64,000 bases of DNA from an uncultured bacterium (GTDB lineage Bacteria; Planctomycetota; JAJSAM01; JAJVHW01), in the NCBI GenBank assembly GCA_937996235.1, contig CALKVK010000009.1, positions 310,001 through 374,000 on the forward strand. The letters run 5' to 3'. Below the pieces are notes generated by a model that saw only the letters and a program-made list of their open reading frames with translations, was not told the origin of the DNA and searched no databases. Position 1 is the stretch's first letter; the number at the start of each line of letters is the position of its first letter. Positions 59,372 to 64,000 of the stretch are shown here, piece after piece. A program made the translations under genes and the position numbers.

Positions 59372-61006
59372 GTGAACGCGGTCTTCGAGCGCGACTACGT
59401 CGCGTTCAGTTCCTCGTGGCGCTTCCTGCTGCTGCGCGGCGGGTTCGCCGCGGGCATGGGGCTGCTGCTGGCGTTCCGCCTGCTGGTCAGCGCCGACGTG
59501 GACATCGGCGTCTCGCTCCTGAGCGGCGCCGTCGTGCTCGGCTCGGTGCTGCTCGCGCTCGCGGCCCCGGGCTCCTTCGGCACCGTGCTCGTCCACACGC
59601 GCGCCTCCGGCGGGCTCCCGGTGCTGTTCGCGACGCCGCTGCGGCCGCTCGACATCGCGTGGGGCGCGTTCGCCGCACGTGCCGGCGTGCTGCTGCTGCT
59701 CGTGCTCGCGACGTGTCCGCCGCTCGCCTTCGCACTGCTCTTCGGCGGCATCCGCGGCACGCAGATCCTGCAGGCCGTCGCCGGCGTGAGCGCGACCGTC
59801 CTGCTGCTCGGCGCGCCCGCGTTCGTCATCTCCGCCTTCGCGCAGCGCACGGCGGCGGCGGTCGTGACCGCCTACCTGAGCTCCGCGGCGCTCTTCGCCG
59901 GTACGGCGCTCGCAGGCGACGCCGTCGCGCGCACGCTCCACGACCCGCAGCTCGCCGCGGCGGTCTCGCCCTACCACGCGCTCGCGCTGGCCGTGGACGT
60001 GCGGGCGCAGGTCGCGGGCACGCTCCCGGGCGTGGTGTGGCTCCTCGCGCTCTCGATCGTCGCGTCGGCCGCCGCGGTGGTCGTCGCGGCGTGGCGGCTC
60101 GACCGCGAGGCGCGCGGTCTCACCGAGGTGCACCGCACGCTCGTCTCGACGCGCACGTGCCGGCCGCTGCGCCACGAGAACCCGGTCCTCGACCACGAGC
60201 TCCGGCGCGGCGCGCTCCTCGGAGCGCGCAACCCGGCGCGTGGACTGGTCGCCGTGCTCCTCGCTGCGGAGGGCGCGTTCGCGCTGTCGGTGCGGTACGG
60301 GATCGAGGCGACGTCGGTCGACGCGAACGCCGCCGTGCTGGCGTTCGAGCTCTTCCTCATCCTGCTGGCCGTCGCCTCCGCCGGCGCGACGTCGCTCGCC
60401 GAGGAGAAGGAGACGCACTCCCTCGAGCTCCTGCGCGCGGCGCCGCTGCGGCCCGCGCACGTCGTGCTGGGCAAGCTCGCGGGCGTCCTCCGCGCGCTCC
60501 TGCCGTGCATGGCGGTGCCGGTGCTGCACCTCGCGTGGATGGCGTGGAAGGGCATCGTCTCGCCGTTCGCCGTGCCCGCGTTCCTCGTCGCGGCCACGCT
60601 CGTCTTCGCGACCTGGGCGACGCTCGGCGTGCACCAGTCGCTCGAGGAGCGCGAGCCGCGCCGCGCCGTCGCGCGCACGATGACGCTGCTCGGCATCGTC
60701 GCCGTGCTCATCGCGGGCTGCATCGGGCTGCCGCTCTGGTCGATCCTGCAGAGCAACCACGCGGACCCGTACACGGCCGCCGCGGCGGCGTTCGGGGCGA
60801 ACCCCGTGGCGGCGGCGCTGCTGCCCGTGGCGCTGCTGCGTGAGGGCGGCGCGACGTCTTCGACCGCCGTCCTGCGCGCCCCCACCTCCGGCGAGCTGGC
60901 GGCCGGGGGCCTGGCCCTCGCGATCTGGCTCGGCGCGCACCTCGTGCTCTGGCAGGTGCTCTACGTGCGCCTCGCGCGTCTCTACCGCGCACGGACCGAC
61001 GGATGA
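59372..61006 (+). CDS. Second ABC-2 type transporter permease of the cluster
   Basis: A 544-residue polytopic membrane protein. As in the first permease, two halves can be seen, with cytosolic coupling motifs 'HTRASGGLPVLFATPLRP' and 'EEKETHSLELLRAAPLRP', each between groups of hydrophobic helices (GGFAAGMGLLLAFRLLV, VLGSVLLALAAP, VLLLLVLATCPPLAFALLF and so on). GTG 59372 gives a short N-terminal cytosolic segment (NAVFERDYVAFSSSWRFLLL). The stop overlaps the VWA gene's ATG. It probably forms a heteromeric exporter with the ATPase and first permease, or a second complex using the same ATPase. Substrate unknown. Confidence 0.87.
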   Translation: MNAVFERDYVAFSSSWRFLLLRGGFAAGMGLLLAFRLLVSADVDIGVSLLSGAVVLGSVLLALAAPGSFGTVLVHTRASGGLPVLFATPLRPLDIAWGAFAARAGVLLLLVLATCPPLAFALLFGGIRGTQILQAVAGVSATVLLLGAPAFVISAFAQRTAAAVVTAYLSSAALFAGTALAGDAVARTLHDPQLAAAVSPYHALALAVDVRAQVAGTLPGVVWLLALSIVASAAAVVVAAWRLDREARGLTEVHRTLVSTRTCRPLRHENPVLDHELRRGALLGARNPARGLVAVLLAAEGAFALSVRYGIEATSVDANAAVLAFELFLILLAVASAGATSLAEEKETHSLELLRAAPLRPAHVVLGKLAGVLRALLPCMAVPVLHLAWMAWKGIVSPFAVPAFLVAATLVFATWATLGVHQSLEEREPRRAVARTMTLLGIVAVLIAGCIGLPLWSILQSNHADPYTAAAAAFGANPVAAALLPVALLREGGATSSTAVLRAPTSGELAAGGLALAIWLGAHLVLWQVLYVRLARLYRARTDG

Positions 61007-63879
61007 CGACGCTCGCGTTCGCCCTCGAGCTCGCGCGGCCGCTGTGGCTGCTGCTGCTGCTCGTCGCGCCGGTGTTCGTGTGGCTGACGCTGCGCGGCGG
61101 TCGCGGCGGCGCGCGCGCCGGCGATCGCGCGGCGCTCGTCGCACGCGTCGTGCTGCTCGCCGCGCTGGCGCTGGCGCTGGCGGCGCCGCGCGTGCGCGTG
61201 GACTCCCCGTTCCGCTCTGTCGCGTACGTGCTCGACCTCTCCGACAGCATCCCCGCCGAGTCGCAGTCGGTCGCGCGCGAGTTCGTGAAGCGCAGCGTGA
61301 CGCTGCGCGCGAAGGAGGACGACGCGGCGTTCGTCGTGTTCGCCGACGGCGCGGCCGTCGAGGCGCCCTTCACGCGCATCTCGGCGGAGCAGCGCATGGA
61401 GCCCGTGCCGGTGGACCCCGACCACGTGGGCTCCGTGCTGCCGCGCGGCGAGACCGACATCGAGGCCGCGCTGCGCCTCGCGCGCGCCGGCTTCCCGCCC
61501 GGCGGCGCACGCCGGATCGTGCTCGTCACCGACGGCAACCAGACGCGCGGCGACGCCAGGGCGGCGGTCGCGGAGCTCGTCGAGAGCGGCGTCGACGTGC
61601 AGGTCGTGCCGCTGCGCTACGAGCGCGAGCGCGAGGTCTCGATGCGCAAGCTCGTCGCGCCGGCGAGCGCGCCCGAGGGCACGCCGGTCGACGTGCGCGC
61701 CGTCATCGACAGCACGCACGCGGGCGTGAAGGCGCACGTGCGGCTGATTGTGTCCGGCGCGGAGGTCGCGTCGAACGACGTGACGCTCGAGGCCGGCCGC
61801 AACGTGTTCGCGTGGACCACCGCGTTCGCGGGCGCCGGCTTCCACTCGATGGAGGCGGTCGTCGAGCCGGAGATCGACGGCGACCCCGTGAACAACCGCG
61901 GGTTCGCGGCGACGGAGGTGCGCGGGCCGGGGCGGGCGCTCGTCGTGACGCTCCAGACGTCGTCGCACCTCGCCGACGTCCTCGCTCAGGAGCTCGGGAT
62001 CCCCGTGGACCTCGCGGGCGCCGAGACCCTGCCCGCGGATCCGTCCGGCTACGCGCCGTACGACCTCGTCGTACTCGAGAACCTCCCGGCGTACGTGCTC
62101 TCCGACGACCAGCGGCGGCTCGTCGCGTCGGCCGTGCGCGAGCTCGGCGTCGGACTGCTCTGCATCGGCGGCGACACCGCGTACGGGCCCGGCGGCTACG
62201 CGTCGACCGAGATCGAGGAGGTGCTCCCGGTCACGAGCGAGGTGCGCAACAAGCGCGTCCTGCCGAGCGGCGCGCTCGTCGTCGTGCTGCACACGTGCGA
62301 GTTCGCGGGCGGCAACGAGGCCGCGCGGCGCATCACCAAGGCCGCGCTCGAGGCGCTCTCGGAGCAGGACGAGTTCGGCGTCGTCGACTGGGACGGCAGC
62401 GACCACTGGGTCGTGCCGCTGCAGCGCATCCGCGAGAAGTCGCGCCTCTTCGCCGACATCGACCGCGCGCAGCCGATGGACATGCCGAGCTTCGACTCGT
62501 CGATCGAGGCGGCGGAGAAGGCGCTCCGCGCGAGCACGGCGGCCGCGAAGCACATGGTCGTCATCTCCGACGGCGACCCGACGCCGCCGTCCGCGAAGCT
62601 CGCAGCGCGCCTGCGCGACCAGAGGATCACGATCTCGACGGTGTGCGTGGACCCGCACTCCCCCGGCGCCTCGGGGATGATGCGCGCGCTGTCCGAGGAG
62701 ACGGGCGGCCGCCACTACGACGTCGCGTCCTCGAACATCTCGCGCCTGCCGCAGATCTTCATCAAGGAGGCCGTCACCGTGCGCCGCTCGGCGTGGCGCG
62801 ACGAGCCCTTCCAGCCGCAGATCGTGGGCGTGCACGCCATGCTCCGCGGCGTCGCGCAGGACGACCTGCCGCCGCTCCGGGGCTACGTGGTCACGACGGC
62901 GAAGGAGCACGCGCAGGTGCTCATGGCCGCGAGCGAGGAAGACCCGCTGCTCGCGTGGTGGCGCTGCGGTCTCGGCGAAGCCGCGGCCTGGACCTCGGAC
63001 GCCGGACCGCGCTGGTCCGAGGACTGGCTCGCATGGGGCGGCTTCGGCCGCTTCTGGGGCCAGGTGGCGCGGTCGGTCGCGCGCGACCTCGAGCGTCCCG
63101 GCGTGGTCGTCACGACCGACGTCGAGGGCGGCACCGCGACGGTCGTGATGGACGCGCTGACCGCCGACGGGACGTTCCGCAACGGCCTCGTCGTCGAGGG
63201 GCGCGCGCTGCGGCCCGACGGGAGGACCGAGAGCTTCCCGGTGCGTCAGACGGCGCAGGGGCGCTACGAGGGGCGGGTGCCCGCGCAGGACGTGGGCACG
63301 CACGTGCTCTCGCTCGCGTTCCGCGACGCGGGCTCGGAGCGCACGGAGCAGGCCCTCGCGGCCGTCTGCGTCTCGTACTCGGCGGAGCACCTGCAGCAGG
63401 GCTCGAACGAGCGGCTGTTCGCGGAGTTCGAGGGTGTGGGCGCGACGCTCGTCGATCCGCAGCCGCCCGCGCCGGCGGACGGCTCGGCGGCGCCCGACCC
63501 GGCGGTGCGCCCGTGGCAGGGCGCGCTCGTCTCGTCGGACGAGCCGATCGACGTGTGGCCGTGGATCGCCGCCGCCGCCGCGCTGATCCTGGTGCTCGAC
63601 GTCGCCGTGCGGCGTCTGCGCATCAAGCTGCCGCGGCGGCGTGCCGCGGCGCCCGCGGCGACGGCCGCGCCGCGCGCGCCGCCCGAGCTGCGCGCGGCGC
63701 GGCCGCGTCCGTCCGGCGCGTACGTTCCGCCCGAGACGAACACGCCGCCGGCTGCGCCCGCGGCGGACGCGCCGCGGACGGACGCGCCCGCACCACCCGC
63801 ACCACCCGCCGGCGACGGCGGCCTGCTCGGCGCGAAGCGCCGCGCGCAGCGGCAACAGGACTGGGAGGAGAACCGGTGA
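61003..63879 (+). CDS. Large membrane VWA / glutamine-amidotransferase-like protein
   Basis: A 958-residue protein with two N-terminal helices (PLWLLLLLVAPVFVWLTL and VARVVLLAALALALAAP) followed by a VWA domain with a MIDAS-like DLSDSIP and LVTDGNQTRGD. A periplasmic Ig-like region and a GATase-1-like fold come next (DLVVLENLPAYVLSDDQRRL ... GVGLLCIGGDTAYGPGGY), then a second VWA-like part (KHMVVISDGDPTPP). One more helix lies near the end (VWPWIAAAAALILVLDVAV), with a Pro/Ala-rich cytosolic tail. This architecture (BatA/BatB-like plus a degenerate amidotransferase) is typical of MoxR-associated clusters. ATGA overlap upstream, GTGA overlap with the MoxR gene downstream. Likely part of an envelope chaperone-type complex driven by MoxR. 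Confidence 0.87.
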   Translation: MTTLAFALELARPLWLLLLLVAPVFVWLTLRGGRGGARAGDRAALVARVVLLAALALALAAPRVRVDSPFRSVAYVLDLSDSIPAESQSVAREFVKRSVTLRAKEDDAAFVVFADGAAVEAPFTRISAEQRMEPVPVDPDHVGSVLPRGETDIEAALRLARAGFPPGGARRIVLVTDGNQTRGDARAAVAELVESGVDVQVVPLRYEREREVSMRKLVAPASAPEGTPVDVRAVIDSTHAGVKAHVRLIVSGAEVASNDVTLEAGRNVFAWTTAFAGAGFHSMEAVVEPEIDGDPVNNRGFAATEVRGPGRALVVTLQTSSHLADVLAQELGIPVDLAGAETLPADPSGYAPYDLVVLENLPAYVLSDDQRRLVASAVRELGVGLLCIGGDTAYGPGGYASTEIEEVLPVTSEVRNKRVLPSGALVVVLHTCEFAGGNEAARRITKAALEALSEQDEFGVVDWDGSDHWVVPLQRIREKSRLFADIDRAQPMDMPSFDSSIEAAEKALRASTAAAKHMVVISDGDPTPPSAKLAARLRDQRITISTVCVDPHSPGASGMMRALSEETGGRHYDVASSNISRLPQIFIKEAVTVRRSAWRDEPFQPQIVGVHAMLRGVAQDDLPPLRGYVVTTAKEHAQVLMAASEEDPLLAWWRCGLGEAAAWTSDAGPRWSEDWLAWGGFGRFWGQVARSVARDLERPGVVVTTDVEGGTATVVMDALTADGTFRNGLVVEGRALRPDGRTESFPVRQTAQGRYEGRVPAQDVGTHVLSLAFRDAGSERTEQALAAVCVSYSAEHLQQGSNERLFAEFEGVGATLVDPQPPAPADGSAAPDPAVRPWQGALVSSDEPIDVWPWIAAAAALILVLDVAVRRLRIKLPRRRAAAPAATAAPRAPPELRAARPRPSGAYVPPETNTPPAAPAADAPRTDAPAPPAPPAGDGGLLGAKRRAQRQQDWEENR

Positions 63880-64000
63880 GCGAGTTCCGCATGCCCGACG
63901 ACGCGCGCGAGCGCGCCGAGACGTTCCGCAACCGCTACGGCGCCGTGCGCGCGCAGCTCGCGCGTGTCATCGTCGGGCAGGACGAGGTGCTCGACACCGT
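63876..64000 (+). CDS. MoxR-family AAA+ ATPase, N-terminal fragment (runs off the window)
   Basis: Only the first 41 codons are in the window. The GTG overlaps the VWA gene's stop (GTGA). The visible sequence, with FRNRYGAVRAQLARVIVGQD followed by EVLDTV, matches the start of MoxR ATPases, where the (I/V)VGQ(D/E) segment precedes the Walker A loop. These ATPases work with VWA proteins to mature or assemble other proteins. The neighbouring VWA gene supports the call. The catalytic motifs lie beyond the edge. Confidence 0.8.
   Translation, partial: MSEFRMPDDARERAETFRNRYGAVRAQLARVIVGQDEVLDT

Noticed and set aside
61003..63879. Active glutamine amidotransferase
   Set aside because: No catalytic Cys-His-Glu triad is evident in the GATase-like region; it is called as a degenerate fold.

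Overview
The window is very GC-rich (roughly 70-75% by eye), densely coding bacterial DNA. About 44 protein genes cover nearly all of it, and I see no rRNA, tRNA or CRISPR array. No phylogenetic marker RNA is present, so the host is an inference. The gene mix suggests a planctomycete or a similar deep-branching, high-GC, Gram-negative-type bacterium: many lipoproteins, a MoxR/VWA/ABC-permease operon, a HEAT-repeat exoprotein with a His-Gly-Gly-Tyr start, a multihaem cytochrome, and type IV pilin-like genes with giant ectodomains. Sixteen gene junctions are 4-bp overlaps of the form nTGA, which helps fix many GTG/TTG starts. At least nine genes have a TAnnnT hexamer 6-10 nt before the start codon and no clear ribosome site, suggesting leaderless transcripts.

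1-6584: a metal-efflux and two-component region. On the minus strand lie a YHS-type metal-binding lipoprotein, two outer-membrane efflux (TolC-family) genes and the start of a CusB-type adaptor. Divergent from them are a sigma54-dependent response regulator and its histidine kinase. Good sigma54 (-24/-12) motifs lie before the YHS gene and before the first efflux gene, so the regulator probably drives this cluster. 6778-10964: an acetyltransferase, a methyltransferase, two unknown envelope proteins and a stand-alone AICAR transformylase. 11021-16652: a three-gene pilin-like operon (PilX-, PilV- and PilW-like), in which the PilV-like protein is 1157 residues long. 16740-21239: full-length Lhr helicase. 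Its 3' end runs into a 333-bp element with 31-bp terminal inverted repeats (21204-21536), which looks like a MITE and supplies part of the next gene's promoter.

21547-30072: a beta-propeller lipoprotein, an exported protein with a DnaJC11-type C-terminal domain, then the most remarkable unit. This is an overlapping operon of glutaminyl-tRNA synthetase (with a YqeY tail), GatE and GatD. GatDE is the amidotransferase regarded as archaeal, and here it sits with the enzyme that should make it unnecessary. 30185-42144: a VIT/VWA lipoprotein, an alpha/beta hydrolase, a SWIM-SNF2 helicase, small proteins, a seven-haem cytochrome and a HEAT protein. 42290-48974: a 34-residue membrane protein coupled to a family 2 glycosyltransferase, and a convergent operon of TldE, TldD, an acyl-CoA-ligase-like enzyme and a class III nucleotide cyclase.

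49021-64000: a TPR protein divergent from a metallopeptidase. From the metallopeptidase onward runs a long plus-strand chain: NHL lipoprotein, two-TM exported protein, ABC ATPase, ABC permease, a coiled-coil protein split by an in-frame TGA, a second ABC permease, a VWA membrane protein and the first codons of a MoxR ATPase. This last group is a known type of envelope-complex cluster with no firmly assigned job.
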